The notes under the pieces are model-generated. The model saw only the letters and a list, made by a program, of their open reading frames with translations. It ran no database searches and was not told the DNA's origin. Below, piece after piece: positions 28,561 through 39,622 of a DNA stretch of 64,000 bases. Location: NCBI RefSeq assembly GCF_013283365.1, contig NZ_WBYM01000006.1, positions 1 through 64,000 of the forward strand, written 5' to 3'. This DNA is from Marinobacterium sp. xm-d-530. Its GTDB lineage: Bacteria; Pseudomonadota; Gammaproteobacteria; Pseudomonadales; Balneatricaceae. Numbering within the stretch: the stretch's first letter is position 1; every line of letters starts with the position of its first letter. Made by a program: the position numbers and the translations under genes.

Positions 28561-30437
28561 TACTGCCCCCTTAGGAAGAGCTTATCCAGCTCATTCATGG
28601 TCATCTGCACATAGGTAGGACGGCCGTGGTTGCACTGACCACTTCGTTCAGTCGCTTCCATATCACGCAATAGAGCATTCATCTCTGGTAGCGTAAGCTG
28701 GCGGTTGGCCCGAACCGAGCCATGGCATGCCATGGTCGCCAACAGCTCATTAATGCTCTCTTCAATACGGCTGCTACTGCCATAAACCTTCATATCGGAT
28801 AGAACATCACGAACCAAGAGCGACACATCCGATCGAGCCAGTGCAACAGGCACTTCACGAATCACAACAGACTCTTGGCCCATTCGCTCAACAGAGAAGC
28901 CTAACTTAGCAAACACCTCGGAGCGCTCTTCAGCAATATCCACTTCGGCTTCACTTAAATTCAGAGTAACCGGAACCAATAGCGGCTGACTGCGCAATCC
29001 ATCAGATTCCCATGCACTCTTCATTCGCTCGTAAACAATACGTTCATGCGCGGCGTGCATATCGACCAAGATGAGTCCTTCTGCAGTTTGGGACAAAATG
29101 TAGATGCCATGCAGTTGCGCCAATGCAAACCCCATTGGGGGAATATCTTGAGTCTCTGACGACGGGTTCAATGAACCATCCTGATTCAGTGTAGAGGTAG
29201 GATGAAGAGCCCCATAACCGGCTAGCTGCTGCTTCACCTCACCGGCTGATGGCGTTGCAGGTCGAACGTAATTAGAGAAGTTAATCCCTGAAGTGCTACT
29301 ACCTAGCCCAGTACCTGAACCGGTTGACTGAAGTGAGATGCGCTGCTGATCAAACTGCTGCTGAATCGGTTGAGCCTGCCCCTGCAAAAGGGATGACACA
29401 GAGGTATCGCTGTTCTGTTCACCGGGACGCGTTTCCGCGATCACCCGGTGAATGGTACGGAATATGAAATCGTGAACTAAGCGCCCTTCTCGGAATCGAA
29501 CTTCATGTTTGGTTGGGTGTACGTTGACATCAACCAGCGCCGGATCGAGCTCTAGATAGAGAACATAACAAGGATGTCGACCGTTATAGAGAACGTCTGC
29601 ATAGGCTTGGCGAATAGCATGAGTCACCAGTTTGTCACGAATGATACGTCCATTAACAAAGAAATATTGCTGATCAGCTTGCGAGCGTGAATAGGTTGGC
29701 AAACCGATCCAACCCCACAATCTGAGACCTGAAGCTTCTGCACTGATGTCTAAGCTGAGTGCATTATCAATAAAGCCAGATCCTAACAGTGAGGCTATAC
29801 GGCGCTCTCGCATCTGCTCACTGTTGGCCGGCTTCAGTTGATGCACCACACGGTTGTTATTGCTGAGCTGAAACTGAAGATCGAAACGACTCAATGCTAG
29901 ACGTTTAACCACCTCTTCAAGGTGTCGATACTCAGTATTCTCTGTCTTCAAAAATTTACGGCGCGCAGGGGTATTAAAGAACAGGTCGCGCATCTCAACG
30001 GTTGTCCCTTGCGGATGAGCTGCAGGTGATACCTCAGCGACCATGTCCCGCCCCTCCGCCTTGACCTGCCAGGCGCTATTATCATCGACTGAGCGCGACG
30101 TGAGAGTTAAACGAGAGACCGAACTGATACTGGCCAGTGCCTCACCGCGAAAGCCGAGGCTTGCCACCGCTTCAAGATCCTCAAGCGCTGTGATCTTTGA
30201 AGTCGCATGACGACTCAACGCCAGTGGCAGATCCTCTTTATCGATCCCCTTACCATCATCACGAATACGGATCAGCTTCACACCGCCCTGTTCAACCTCG
30301 ACCGAGATCTTTTCTGCACCCGCATCGATGGCATTTTCCAAAACCTCCTTGACGACGGATGCGGGGCGTTCTACCACTTCACCGGCAGCGATCTGGTTGG
30401 CTAACTGCGGCGATAAAAGATGTATTCGACTGCTCAT
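28560..30437 (-). CDS. mutL: DNA mismatch repair protein MutL with endonuclease motif
   Basis: Couples MutS to strand removal. The 625-residue product has the GHKL ATPase motifs [14 protein letters not shown] and [10 protein letters not shown], a Gln/Ser-rich linker (about 340-430) and a dimerisation domain. That domain carries [12 protein letters not shown] at residues 459-470, which fits the metal-binding pattern D(Q/M)HA-X2-E-X4-E of nicking MutL proteins, together with ACHGSVRA and CNHGRP. This is the Pseudomonas-type endonuclease MutL, which works without MutH. It lies 1 nt after amiB. Confidence 0.96.
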   Translation of the reverse strand: MSSRIHLLSPQLANQIAAGEVVERPASVVKEVLENAIDAGAEKISVEVEQGGVKLIRIRDDGKGIDKEDLPLALSRHATSKITALEDLEAVASLGFRGEALASISSVSRLTLTSRSVDDNSAWQVKAEGRDMVAEVSPAAHPQGTTVEMRDLFFNTPARRKFLKTENTEYRHLEEVVKRLALSRFDLQFQLSNNNRVVHQLKPANSEQMRERRIASLLGSGFIDNALSLDISAEASGLRLWGWIGLPTYSRSQADQQYFFVNGRIIRDKLVTHAIRQAYADVLYNGRHPCYVLYLELDPALVDVNVHPTKHEVRFREGRLVHDFIFRTIHRVIAETRPGEQNSDTSVSSLLQGQAQPIQQQFDQQRISLQSTGSGTGLGSSTSGINFSNYVRPATPSAGEVKQQLAGYGALHPTSTLNQDGSLNPSSETQDIPPMGFALAQLHGIYILSQTAEGLILVDMHAAHERIVYERMKSAWESDGLRSQPLLVPVTLNLSEAEVDIAEERSEVFAKLGFSVERMGQESVVIREVPVALARSDVSLLVRDVLSDMKVYGSSSRIEESINELLATMACHGSVRANRQLTLPEMNALLRDMEATERSGQCNHGRPTYVQMTMNELDKLFLRGQ

Positions 30438-30438
30438 A

Positions 30439-31806
30439 TTAACCTGCAGGTATCTTTAGAACCTGACCTACTCTAATACGATCAGACTTCAAATTATTAT
30501 AACGACGCAGTGCGTCCAAACTGACGCCATTACGCTCGGCAATCATTGAGAGACTGTCACCCGGAACCACTTTATGGCTACGATTAATATCCTTAGGCAT
30601 TTTCCCCTGAGCCTTCAAAGAGGCGACAAGCGTAGCCGCGGGCGGGCGCTTCCAAAAATGACTAATAATGCCGTCCGCAATCGCTTTCGCCATCCGCTTT
30701 TGGTACTTAGGATCACGAAGCTTTTTAGCCTCTTGTGAATTCGAAATGAAGCCCGTTTCAACAAGAATGGAGGGGATGTCAGGAGATTTAAGCACCACAA
30801 ACCCCGCTTTCTCCACGTAGCTTTTGTGCATTTTGGCAAAGCGCGCGATGTTCTGATGAACCGCTAGCGCCACCTCTGAGCTACTGGTACGCGCATAGGT
30901 CATCGACATATCCAGCAGCACACTGGCGAGCGTCTCATCTTTATCTTCAAGACTGACACTACCGACACCGCCGATTAAATCAGCTGCGTTCTCTTTTTTC
31001 GCCAGCCAACGACCCATCTCACTGGTGGCACCGCGGTTTGAAAGAACCCAGACAGAGGCTCCACGTGCCCGCTTATTTTGTGCGGCGTCTGCATGAATCG
31101 ATACAAACAGGTCGGCATTTTTTTGGCGCGCTTTCTTGGTACGATCACGAAGGCGGATAAAGTAATCACCGGTTCGTGTTAGCTCAGCACGAAAGCCCGG
31201 CTGCTGATCAATCAGCTTTTTAACCTCTTTGGTGATGGCGAGAACAACCTGCTTCTCTTTAAGGCGTCCGGGGCCAAGCGCACCCGGATCTTCGCCACCA
31301 TGCCCCGCATCTAATACAACAACAATTTCGCGCTGTCCTATAGGCAGTGTCACAGGCTTAGGCGGCGCAGTGGGTTTTAATTGCGCTCCACCTTGATGGG
31401 CCAGGTCGATTACCAATCGATCCCCATACTTCTCATTTGGCGCTAACGTAAAACTCGAGGGTTTCACCGGTTGCGATAGATCTAGAACGATACGCAACTT
31501 ATCACTCTGTTCACCGGTTCGAATGCGACTGATAGGACTTCCCGTCAAATCAACGGTACTAAAATTGGATTTCGCTCGACCCTTGGGTATATCAATAACA
31601 ATTCGATCCGGATTATCGAGGGTAAACAGGGAGTGTTCGGTGGAGCTATCCAGATCAAAGACCAATCGAGTGCTGTCAGGCGACTGCCACAAGCGCAAAC
31701 TATCAACCGAAGCAGCCCAAGAGAGCAGAGGAAGCACTAACAGAGCGCAACCAAAGAAGAGTCTCTTAAACTGATTCAACGCTGATTGATTCCTTAATAA
31801 CATCAT
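30439..31806 (-). CDS. amiB: N-acetylmuramoyl-L-alanine amidase, AmiB type, with LysM
   Basis: Periplasmic zinc amidase that splits septal peptidoglycan. The 455-residue product has a signal peptide (cleavage near LLSWAAS, about 32), an AMIN domain (about 33-130), an Amidase_3 domain (about 163-385) with zinc/catalytic residues in [15 protein letters not shown] and VETGFISN, and a C-terminal LysM domain (about 410-454). The start overlaps the tsaE stop by one base. Domain order matches AmiB of Pseudomonas and E. coli. Confidence 0.93.
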   Translation of the reverse strand: MMLLRNQSALNQFKRLFFGCALLVLPLLSWAASVDSLRLWQSPDSTRLVFDLDSSTEHSLFTLDNPDRIVIDIPKGRAKSNFSTVDLTGSPISRIRTGEQSDKLRIVLDLSQPVKPSSFTLAPNEKYGDRLVIDLAHQGGAQLKPTAPPKPVTLPIGQREIVVVLDAGHGGEDPGALGPGRLKEKQVVLAITKEVKKLIDQQPGFRAELTRTGDYFIRLRDRTKKARQKNADLFVSIHADAAQNKRARGASVWVLSNRGATSEMGRWLAKKENAADLIGGVGSVSLEDKDETLASVLLDMSMTYARTSSSEVALAVHQNIARFAKMHKSYVEKAGFVVLKSPDIPSILVETGFISNSQEAKKLRDPKYQKRMAKAIADGIISHFWKRPPAATLVASLKAQGKMPKDINRSHKVVPGDSLSMIAERNGVSLDALRRYNNLKSDRIRVGQVLKIPAG

Positions 31807-32285
31807 TAAGCCTTAACAGACCTCAACTCTTGGAGTCTCTGCACAATGGATTGACCTAACTCGGTGCGAGCGTAGATTGTTATTTTACGTCCCAATGCTT
31901 CGGGTTCAAGGAAGAGATCTAGATCAGCTGCCGGCAAGAAACCTTCGCCCTTCTCTGACCACTCCACCAAACAGAGCGAACTGTTCTCAAAATAGTCGCG
32001 AATCCCCATATACTCGAGCTCTTCAGGATCACCCAAGCGGTAAAGGTCGAAGTGATAGACCCTACGATCATCAAACTCATAAGGTTCTACCAACGTGTAG
32101 GTAGGACTCTTCACTGCGCCTTGATGGCCTAACGACTGAATTACACCACGTGCGAGGGTCGTCTTACCCATGCCAAGGTTGCCATGCAGAAAGAGGACCC
32201 CCGAACTCATTGCACGGGAAATCAATGCACCAGCAGCGATTGTTTCAGCCTCATCTGCAAGAGACCATGAGATCGATTGTGTCAC
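31806..32285 (-). CDS. tsaE: tRNA t6A biosynthesis ATPase TsaE
   Basis: ATPase of the TsaBDE complex that makes N6-threonylcarbamoyl-adenosine in tRNA. The 159-residue product has Walker A GNLGMGKTTLARG (about 35-47), the switch region SPTYTLVEPYE and the late VEWSEKGEG. It follows nnrD by 7 nt and is coupled to amiB. Confidence 0.94.
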   Translation of the reverse strand: MTQSISWSLADEAETIAAGALISRAMSSGVLFLHGNLGMGKTTLARGVIQSLGHQGAVKSPTYTLVEPYEFDDRRVYHFDLYRLGDPEELEYMGIRDYFENSSLCLVEWSEKGEGFLPAADLDLFLEPEALGRKITIYARTELGQSIVQRLQELRSVKA

Positions 32286-32292
32286 GAATTCA

Positions 32293-33768
32293 TTACCCTA
32301 ATAAACTTCTGATATGAGGAAGAAGGTCTGTCGCAATCAACCCTCTTTCACCCTCGGCACTGGCCATATCACCCGCTTTAGCATGGAGCCAAACACCTAT
32401 CTGCGCAGAATCTAACAGAGAGTAGCCCTGCGCCAAAAACGTTGCGATGATACCAGAAAGCAGATCCCCCATCCCAGCCGTTGCCATACCTGGATTGCCT
32501 AGGTTGCAGATAAAGGCTTTATGACCATCGCAGACAATGCTGCCGGCACCTTTTAACACGATGACACCACCCAACTGGCTCTGAAGCGCAAATGCACTCC
32601 CGACAGGGTCAGACTGGACTTCTGCTATAGAAGAGCCCAACAATCTAGCAGCCTCACCGGGGTGTGGCGTAAAGACAGCATGACGATGAAAACTAACTTT
32701 ATTCTGTGCAATAAGGTTCAGTGCATCCGCATCCACTACAGTCGGTTTATCTAAAGAGTAGACCCTTTCTAAACAGCTGAGAGCCCAATCGCTCTGCCCC
32801 AAACCGGGACCTATCGCAATGGCATCCATGGATTGAATCATCGACTCAAAAGCCGCAATATCATTGGCTAAACGCACCATCACCTCTGGAGTACGAGTGA
32901 GCATCGCCGTGACCGCCGATTCACTATTGGTCAGTAGCGTGACCCGCCCCGCTCCTGTTCTGAGCGCAGCTTCACTAGAGAGAATCGGTGCACCGCCAAA
33001 CCCAACATCACCGCCAATCACTACAAGGGACCCTTGACTGCCTTTGTGCGCAGCGCGATTCAGCGGTGCTATTCGATTCAAAGGTTCAGAGATCAATTGA
33101 CTCTGTGGCTCTGGGAAAAGTTCTGCTGGCACGCCCAAGCTATCCACCATCACACGACCCACATAGTCGCGGGCTTGGTTGATGAACATCCCCTGCTTGG
33201 GAGCGATAAAGGTCAAGGTCGCATCGGCTTTAACGGCAGAACCCAGCACTGATCCTGTATCAGCAGACAGACCGGATGGGATATCTAGTGAAAACACAGG
33301 CCTTTGCTGCCGGTTCATCCAATGAATGATAGCAGCCGAATCTGTGCGAACCTCGCCATTCAGACCGATCCCTAGCAGAGCATCCACGATGAGATCTGAA
33401 TCATCATTAACGGCCGAATCAAAGGGTTGTTTTGGAAGGACATCAGGCAGGTCATTCCAAGCCTCCAGAGCTTCACCGGTTAGCTGACTTTCAAAATCAG
33501 TGCTCGCCAGAGTGACTGTCACAGCGTGACCTGACTCAAACAGCATCTTGGCTAACGCCAATCCATCCCCGCCATTATTGCCTGCACCGCATACAACATT
33601 AAACGAGCTGGCCTTTGGATAGAGTCGTGTGATCCAGTGTTGCGCTGATCGTGCAGCACGACACATCAATTGATAACCCGGTATCGGCATAGACTCAATG
33701 GCTGAGCGATCAATCACTTTGCATTGAGCGGCAGTAAAGAGCGAAGAGCCAATTGGGGACTCATTCAT
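32293..33768 (-). CDS. nnrD: Bifunctional NAD(P)H-hydrate epimerase/dehydratase
   Basis: Repairs hydrated NAD(P)H. The 491-residue product joins an N-terminal epimerase domain (VVCGAGNNGGDGLALAKML) to a C-terminal ADP-dependent dehydratase domain (IGPGLGQSDW, TPHPGEAARLL, GMATAGMGDLLSG). The ATG at 33768 is chosen over the 81-nt longer frame because an AGGAGTG Shine-Dalgarno lies 8 nt upstream. It is the first gene of the tsaE-amiB-mutL-miaA-hfq operon and divergent from queG. Confidence 0.95.
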   Translation of the reverse strand: MNESPIGSSLFTAAQCKVIDRSAIESMPIPGYQLMCRAARSAQHWITRLYPKASSFNVVCGAGNNGGDGLALAKMLFESGHAVTVTLASTDFESQLTGEALEAWNDLPDVLPKQPFDSAVNDDSDLIVDALLGIGLNGEVRTDSAAIIHWMNRQQRPVFSLDIPSGLSADTGSVLGSAVKADATLTFIAPKQGMFINQARDYVGRVMVDSLGVPAELFPEPQSQLISEPLNRIAPLNRAAHKGSQGSLVVIGGDVGFGGAPILSSEAALRTGAGRVTLLTNSESAVTAMLTRTPEVMVRLANDIAAFESMIQSMDAIAIGPGLGQSDWALSCLERVYSLDKPTVVDADALNLIAQNKVSFHRHAVFTPHPGEAARLLGSSIAEVQSDPVGSAFALQSQLGGVIVLKGAGSIVCDGHKAFICNLGNPGMATAGMGDLLSGIIATFLAQGYSLLDSAQIGVWLHAKAGDMASAEGERGLIATDLLPHIRSLLG

Positions 33769-33834
33769 TCGAAGCACTCCTGATGCTGACTTATTTGACG
33801 TATAGTAACACCTCATCATGAAAACAAGCTGATA

Positions 33835-34968
33835 ATGACTCGCGTGCACAAGATCGAACTGTCCAATATTGCCGAAGGTTTAAAAGAGAGAGCGAAGCAG
33901 CTTGGATTTCAGCAGTGCGCCATCACCCTGCCAGATCTACAACATGAAGCGAGCCACCTGCGCAGCTGGTTGGATAAGCACTACCAGGGCGAAATGAGGT
34001 TTCTTGCCGAGCATTTCGAAAAACGAATCGATCCAACCCTGCTGGTTGAAGGCACTCAGCGAGTGGTTCTACTACGCATGGATTACCTTCCCGCCGATGT
34101 CAGCCTGTTCAAAACGTTGACCAATGCCGACAAGGGTTACATAGCACGTTACGCATTGGGGCGTGATTATCACAAGTTGATTCGAAAACGCATTAAACAG
34201 CTTGGACAGTGGTTGGAAGAGCAGTGCCAGACCTCTATTAACTTCCGCCCTTTTGTCGACAGCGCCCCGATATTAGAGCGCCCTCTTGCTCGTGACGCTG
34301 GGTTGGGCTGGATCGGCAAAAACACTCTGCTATTAAATCAAACCGCAGGGTCTTGGTTTTTTTTAGGCTCACTGTTTACCGATGTCGAGCTGCCCATCGA
34401 CCCACCCGAAACGGCTTCACACTGCGGGTCATGCACCGCTTGTTTGGATGTCTGCCCCACCAATGCATTTCCCAAACCCTATGAGCTAGATGCTCGACGA
34501 TGCATCTCCTATTTGACCATAGAGTACTCTGGCAGTATTCCAGAAGAGTTGCGCCCGCTGATGGGCAATCGCATCTTTGGCTGTGACGATTGCCAACTGG
34601 TCTGCCCGTGGAACCGTTTTGCCCAACACACCCAGGAAAGTGATTTCTCGCCACGCCATCAACTCGACGATATCGATCTGATTGAGCTGTTTAAGTGGAG
34701 CGAAGAGACGTTTCTGCAAAAAACTGAAGGGTCAGCCATTCGCAGAACGGGCTACCAGGGATTTAAACGAAACATTGCGGTAGCCCTAGGCAACAGCAAG
34801 GGTGGTGACAGAGTCATTGAACTGCTTGAAGCTTGTTTAGCCTCTGACGAGAGCGAGCTAATAAAAGAGCACGTTCAATGGGCGGTTGAGCATTTAAAGA
34901 ACAGAACGGCCGATGCGAGCGCACTGAAAATTATCGATTTCCCACTTGCTCAACGTTTAGACCTGTAA
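33835..34968 (+). CDS. queG: Epoxyqueuosine reductase QueG
   Basis: Last step of queuosine synthesis in tRNA, a cobalamin-dependent reduction with two [4Fe-4S] clusters. The 377-residue product has the catalytic region [14 protein letters not shown], the cluster ligands [12 protein letters not shown] and [11 protein letters not shown], and C-terminal HEAT-like repeats. The 3' end overlaps the convergent orn gene by 12 nt. Confidence 0.96.
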   Translation: MTRVHKIELSNIAEGLKERAKQLGFQQCAITLPDLQHEASHLRSWLDKHYQGEMRFLAEHFEKRIDPTLLVEGTQRVVLLRMDYLPADVSLFKTLTNADKGYIARYALGRDYHKLIRKRIKQLGQWLEEQCQTSINFRPFVDSAPILERPLARDAGLGWIGKNTLLLNQTAGSWFFLGSLFTDVELPIDPPETASHCGSCTACLDVCPTNAFPKPYELDARRCISYLTIEYSGSIPEELRPLMGNRIFGCDDCQLVCPWNRFAQHTQESDFSPRHQLDDIDLIELFKWSEETFLQKTEGSAIRRTGYQGFKRNIAVALGNSKGGDRVIELLEACLASDESELIKEHVQWAVEHLKNRTADASALKIIDFPLAQRLDL

Positions 34969-35499
34969 AAAGTGCTCACGATAGACTTTTAACTCTTCAA
35001 TGGAGTCACGAATATCATCCAGGGCTAAATGAGCCCCCTTTTTAACCACCTTTTCAGTCACATCAGGGCGCCAGCGGCGTGCAAGCTCCTTCAACGTGCT
35101 GACATCCAGATTACGGTAGTGGAAGAAGGCTTCTAGTTCGGGCATGTAACGATGCAAAAACTTACGATCTTGATGGATAGAGTTTCCACAAATCGGCGAA
35201 GCACCCTGGTCGACATGCTCTCTCAAAAACGCCAACATCTGCTGTTCTGCTTCGGATTCACTGGTACGGCTCTGTTTAACTCGTTCAATCAAACCTGAGC
35301 CACCATGCTGCTTGGTATTCCACTCATCCATGGCATCAAGCAGTGCATCGGATTGATGAACAGTAATCACAGGACCTTCGGCAAGGGTGTTCAATTCAGA
35401 GTCGGTCACAATCGCAGCCATCTCAATGATGCGCTCACGCTCGACATCCAGCCCCGTCATCTCTAGATCGATCCAGATAAGATTATCTTGTCGTGACAT
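34957..35499 (-). CDS. orn: Oligoribonuclease
   Basis: 3'-5' exoribonuclease that degrades di- and short oligoribonucleotides, including pGpG from c-di-GMP breakdown. The 180-residue product has the DEDDh residues: Asp/Glu in [10 protein letters not shown] (11-14 region), the central [10 protein letters not shown] and the late [14 protein letters not shown]. Length matches the family. Confidence 0.97.
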   Translation of the reverse strand: MSRQDNLIWIDLEMTGLDVERERIIEMAAIVTDSELNTLAEGPVITVHQSDALLDAMDEWNTKQHGGSGLIERVKQSRTSESEAEQQMLAFLREHVDQGASPICGNSIHQDRKFLHRYMPELEAFFHYRNLDVSTLKELARRWRPDVTEKVVKKGAHLALDDIRDSIEELKVYREHFLQV

Positions 35500-35588
35500 G
35501 CCAAAGCTCCCTTTAAAGTGTCTAATCTTTTATGAACAAAGTATGATGCACAGTATACCGACTAACACAGCGATTTAGCAGAGATTGA

Positions 35589-36626
35589 ATGGCGCAACGT
35601 AAAGTTAATCGCCGCCAAGCATGGCGTATTAAGAAGATTCAAGAAGAGCGTGCCGCTCGAGCCAATAAACGTGACACACAGATCGACTCACAACTCGAAG
35701 GGGGCGATTTAGGTGCCGAACAGCGCGGCCTGATCATCTCGCACTACGGAAAACAGGTCGATATTGAAGCCTTAGATGGCGATCGTCGTGGTGAAATCAT
35801 TCGCTGCCATATGCGCACCCACTTAGGGCAATTGGTGACCGGGGATAGAGTGATCTGGCGCCCTTCACCCGATGCCGGCGTGGTCGTTGCTGTGGAAGAT
35901 CGCCACTCCGAACTTAAGCGTCCAAATAACCATGGTGAGTTAAAGCCAGTCGCGGCCAACATCGATGCGATATTGATTGTCATCGCCGTCGAACCCCATG
36001 CGCACGCCAACCTGATTGATCGTTATTTAGTTGCCTCTGAACTCTCTGGCATAGAGCCTATTATTGTCTTAAACAAGACCGATCTACTCGATGACAAGCA
36101 TCGTGAACGATTGATACCTCTTCTGGATAGCTATGCTGAAATTGGCTACCGCACTATCTATGCATCCACAGAGAACTCCAACGGCTTAGATGAGCTGCAC
36201 GAATTCTTAAAAGATCGCACGACCGTCTTTGTTGGACAGTCTGGTGTAGGGAAATCGTCACTGGTCAATGCGCTGCTTCCTGGCGTTGATCTAAAAGTGG
36301 GAGCCCTGTCTGAGTCGAATCGAACCGGTAAACACACAACAACCACCGCGCGTCTATTCCACATACCCGAAGGGGGCGATCTCATCGACTCTCCTGGCAT
36401 CCGTGAATTTGGTCTATGGCACATTGATCCCAACGATCTGATTGACGGATTTAAGGAGTTTCGCCAGGTCACAGGCCACTGCAAGTTCAGAGACTGCAAG
36501 CACGAACAGGAGCCTGGCTGTGCCTTCTATGATGCGATCGATATGGGCGTCATCAGCGAGCAGCGCTTTTTCAGTTACAAACAGATTTTGGACTCCATGT
36601 TGGAATCTGACTTCACGGTGCGATAG
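35589..36626 (+). CDS. rsgA: Ribosome small-subunit GTPase RsgA
   Basis: Circularly permuted GTPase acting late in 30S maturation. The 345-residue product has an N-terminal OB fold after a basic extension, then G motifs in permuted order: NKTD (about 160), GQSGVGKSSL (about 216-225) and DSPGIREFG, and a C-terminal zinc knuckle with CKFRDCKH and GCAF. It is divergent from orn and 65 nt upstream of psd. Confidence 0.96.
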   Translation: MAQRKVNRRQAWRIKKIQEERAARANKRDTQIDSQLEGGDLGAEQRGLIISHYGKQVDIEALDGDRRGEIIRCHMRTHLGQLVTGDRVIWRPSPDAGVVVAVEDRHSELKRPNNHGELKPVAANIDAILIVIAVEPHAHANLIDRYLVASELSGIEPIIVLNKTDLLDDKHRERLIPLLDSYAEIGYRTIYASTENSNGLDELHEFLKDRTTVFVGQSGVGKSSLVNALLPGVDLKVGALSESNRTGKHTTTTARLFHIPEGGDLIDSPGIREFGLWHIDPNDLIDGFKEFRQVTGHCKFRDCKHEQEPGCAFYDAIDMGVISEQRFFSYKQILDSMLESDFTVR

Positions 36627-36691
36627 TGAAAAAGCACTAGCTCAGGTATCATCACAACCCAACTTAAAGAATCACTCAGGCGGAGTTTTTA

Positions 36692-37552
36692 GTGAAAGAT
36701 AAACTGTTCATTCTGTTTCAATACATCGTGCCACAGCACTTGTTATCACGTGCCGTTGGCCGCCTAGCTGAGTGCACAAATAGCCGTATTAAGAACTGGA
36801 TTATTCAGCGATTTATAAAACAGTTTAACGTCGATATGAGTGAAGCGGAGCGCCAGCAACCGGAACAATTTATCAACTTCAATGACTTCTTCACTCGCGC
36901 CCTTAAAGAGGGAGCTAGACCGATTGCAGAGGGCGAAGATGTCGTGGTGTCGCCTGCTGACGGGGCTATCTCAGAGATGGGTACCCTTCAATATGGGCGT
37001 ATTTTGCAAGCAAAGGGACATAGTTACAGCGCCGTTTCTCTGCTGGGTGGTTGTACCGAGCGAGCAAAACCCTTCATCAATGGCGAGTTCGCGACCATCT
37101 ACCTATCACCAAAAGATTACCACCGCGTACACATGCCAGTAGCCGGTGCACTTAAAGAGGCCTACTACGTTCCTGGTGATCTTTTCTCGGTCAACCAAAC
37201 CACAGCCAACAATGTTGACAGCCTGTTTGCTCGTAATGAACGCCTAGTCTGTCTATTTGAGACAGAGCGTGGCCCAATGGCGATGGTACTCGTCGGCGCA
37301 ATGATTGTTGCCGGTATAGAGACCGTCTGGAGTGGCCAGGTAGCCCCTCTCAAAAAAGAGGCTATGAAACTGTTTAGCACAGAAGCTGACGCCCCTCTTC
37401 TACTGGAGAAAGGTGCAGAAATGGGCCGATTCAAACTCGGTTCAACGGTGATCCTTCTCTACCCTGAAGGCGTAATCAATTGGCGCGACCATCTAGCGGC
37501 CGGCGCACCGGTCAAGATGGGTGAAGTCATTGCCCATCAAACAGAGTCTTAA
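36692..37552 (+). CDS. psd: Phosphatidylserine decarboxylase proenzyme
   Basis: Makes phosphatidylethanolamine in the inner membrane. The 286-residue proenzyme carries the self-cleavage site LGST near residue 251 (the Ser becomes the pyruvoyl group), plus the conserved [11 protein letters not shown] and [10 protein letters not shown]. It starts at GTG with an upstream GGCGGAG Shine-Dalgarno. Confidence 0.96.
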   Translation: MKDKLFILFQYIVPQHLLSRAVGRLAECTNSRIKNWIIQRFIKQFNVDMSEAERQQPEQFINFNDFFTRALKEGARPIAEGEDVVVSPADGAISEMGTLQYGRILQAKGHSYSAVSLLGGCTERAKPFINGEFATIYLSPKDYHRVHMPVAGALKEAYYVPGDLFSVNQTTANNVDSLFARNERLVCLFETERGPMAMVLVGAMIVAGIETVWSGQVAPLKKEAMKLFSTEADAPLLLEKGAEMGRFKLGSTVILLYPEGVINWRDHLAAGAPVKMGEVIAHQTES

Positions 37553-37585
37553 GTGATACCACAACCCTTTTTAGTGAGCTGAGCT

Positions 37586-38455
37586 ATGAACATTGCGATA
37601 ACGGATGCCAAACTGTTCTCCGTCGAAGGCGTTGATGCAGCCTCTTTTTTACAAGGCCAGCTAACCGCCGATGTGGCTGCACTTAACATCGGTGAGCACC
37701 TCATCGCCGCACACTGCTCAATTAAGGGAAGCATGGTTGGGCTTTTCAGAGTCATGCGCATCAGTGACGAATGTTTTTGGCTGCGGGTCCATCAAGAGAT
37801 CGCCGAGAGCGCCTTTAACAACCTAAAGAAATACAGCATCTTTTCCAAGGTGCAGCTTAATTTCATAGATAGCGCCAATGGGTTTTGCCTATCGAGCGAC
37901 TATTTAGAGCCTGTTAAAAGTTCTGAAAGTGACCGATCCTTTGCGGCTCAAATCGATGCCGAGCACGTTGAGTTCTGGACCACCGATCTTGAAGTACAAA
38001 ATAGATTGGCCAAGGATGCTACCGGCTCATTAGAGGCTTGGTATGAGATCAATGTCCGCGCTGGCATCTTCGATTTAAGAGAGGCCACCCAAGAGACATT
38101 CATTCCTCAGATGTGTAATTTACAAGCCATTGATGGCGTCAGCTTCAGTAAGGGGTGTTACACCGGTCAGGAGATAGTAACCCGTCTACAGCATCGCGGT
38201 ATTTTGAAAAAAGCGATGTACGGGTTCACGCTACCGCAGGGCCATTCCATCAGCATTGGGGAGCCACTGTTTAATGCTGACCAAGTTGAGGTCGGCAGCG
38301 TAGTACTGACTAGCTCAACTGATCAAACCTCTCTACTTGCTGTCATTCAACAGTCAGAAAAAGAGGGTGCGATTTTTACAGAGAGTGGCGCAGCCCTAAA
38401 CGCTTTGGAACTACCTTACACCTTAGATCCAAAGCTATTTGAATCCAAGCGTTAG
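37586..38455 (+). CDS. ygfZ: Folate-binding protein YgfZ
   Basis: Tetrahydrofolate-binding GcvT-like protein that helps repair or assemble certain Fe-S enzymes. The 289-residue product has the diagnostic KGCYTGQE motif (about 191-198) with its conserved Cys, and the N-terminal FLQGQLTADV. It ends 3 nt before the convergent ung stop. Confidence 0.93.
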   Translation: MNIAITDAKLFSVEGVDAASFLQGQLTADVAALNIGEHLIAAHCSIKGSMVGLFRVMRISDECFWLRVHQEIAESAFNNLKKYSIFSKVQLNFIDSANGFCLSSDYLEPVKSSESDRSFAAQIDAEHVEFWTTDLEVQNRLAKDATGSLEAWYEINVRAGIFDLREATQETFIPQMCNLQAIDGVSFSKGCYTGQEIVTRLQHRGILKKAMYGFTLPQGHSISIGEPLFNADQVEVGSVVLTSSTDQTSLLAVIQQSEKEGAIFTESGAALNALELPYTLDPKLFESKR

Positions 38456-38458
38456 CCA

Positions 38459-39157
38459 TCAACCGAACAGATCTGCTTGTCCTATCACCGGCAGCTCCCA
38501 GTTGATCTCAGAAAATCCCTTCTCAGCGAGCCAACTGTTGGCTTTAGAAAACGGCTGACTACCAAAAAAGCCTCGGTGTGCTGATAGAGGCGAAGGGTGA
38601 GGTGATTGAATCACCAAATGCTTTGCCTGATCGATCATGCTCGCCTTTTTCTGAGCATAACTTCCCCAGAGGATAAACACAGTCCCTATGGAGCACTCAT
38701 TAACCTGCTGAATGATACGATCGGTGACACTCTCCCAACCTCTACCTTGATGGGCATTGGCGTTGCTATCCTCTACCGTCAGGACCGCATTGAGTAGTAG
38801 GACACCTTGCTCTGCCCAGGCTTCAAGAAAACCGTGTTCTGGTGCAGCTATCCCTAAATCACTACTCAACTCTTTGTAGATATTCCTTAGGGATGGTGGT
38901 ACTTGAATACCAGGTAAGACAGAGAAACTTAAACCATGCGCTTGGCCTGCCTGATGATAAGGATCTTGCCCAAGAATGACGACGCGCGTCGACTCTAGCG
39001 GGGTCAGCTCCAAAGCACGAAACCACTGATCTTGAGGTGGGTATATTGTGACTCCCTCAGCTGTTCGTTGATCCAGAAACGCCATAAGAGATTGATAGTT
39101 TGGCGTCACGGATATCTCTTTCAGCAGCTGCTGCCAACCCTTAGAAAGCATCGACAC
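38459..39157 (-). CDS. ung: Uracil-DNA glycosylase
   Basis: Removes uracil from DNA. The 232-residue family-1 enzyme has the catalytic motif GQDPYHQAGQAHGLSFSV (Asp near residue 65), LLNAVLTVE and the DNA-intercalation loop HPSPLSAHRGF. It starts directly next to the stop of the membrane-protein gene upstream. Confidence 0.97.
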   Translation of the reverse strand: MSMLSKGWQQLLKEISVTPNYQSLMAFLDQRTAEGVTIYPPQDQWFRALELTPLESTRVVILGQDPYHQAGQAHGLSFSVLPGIQVPPSLRNIYKELSSDLGIAAPEHGFLEAWAEQGVLLLNAVLTVEDSNANAHQGRGWESVTDRIIQQVNECSIGTVFILWGSYAQKKASMIDQAKHLVIQSPHPSPLSAHRGFFGSQPFSKANSWLAEKGFSEINWELPVIGQADLFG

Positions 39158-39592
39158 CTACCTTGAATGCGACTGATTAAAGCTGAGTTCAGCTGAGCTT
39201 TTTACGACTCGCCCTAACAAGGGTGAGTAGTATCGAACCTTGCCAGGTGCGTGTGAAAAGTAGCCTGAGATAATGACGATCAGACAGAACAGTACTGTTG
39301 TCAGGTGAGGGGCGTTCATCGCTAACAACAGTAGAAAAATTTTAGTAATGACTGCCAAACCCCGCAGTTGAATAAACCAAATTGCATCAACGTAGAGTTC
39401 GACCAGTAGCATTAAGGAGCCAGTCGTCAGCGCCAGTATGGCATAGGGCCGCCAAAGCGATTCCGGTAAGTCGTACAAGAAAAAGCCCGCAAAACCTGCA
39501 ATACCAAAAAGGTGCAGAGTTCGCAGGCTTATACTGAGATAGCGTTTCGCTGTGAAGTCACGTTTCTGTTTGGGAAACAGCCTAGACAACAC
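39158..39592 (-). CDS. Unknown multi-pass membrane protein
   Basis: A 144-residue protein that I do not recognise. Four hydrophobic segments are visible at roughly 24-43, 49-70, 76-94 and 97-113, with a basic N-terminus (PKQKRDFTAKR) and a polar C-terminal tail of about 30 residues. It lies between lysS (31 nt upstream on the same strand) and ung (no gap), so it is probably co-transcribed with them. Function unknown. Confidence 0.7.
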   Translation of the reverse strand: MLSRLFPKQKRDFTAKRYLSISLRTLHLFGIAGFAGFFLYDLPESLWRPYAILALTTGSLMLLVELYVDAIWFIQLRGLAVITKIFLLLLAMNAPHLTTVLFCLIVIISGYFSHAPGKVRYYSPLLGRVVKSSAELSFNQSHSR

Positions 39593-39622
39593 AGCAAAAC
39601 CCTTCTGTACGCTTAATTGCGC

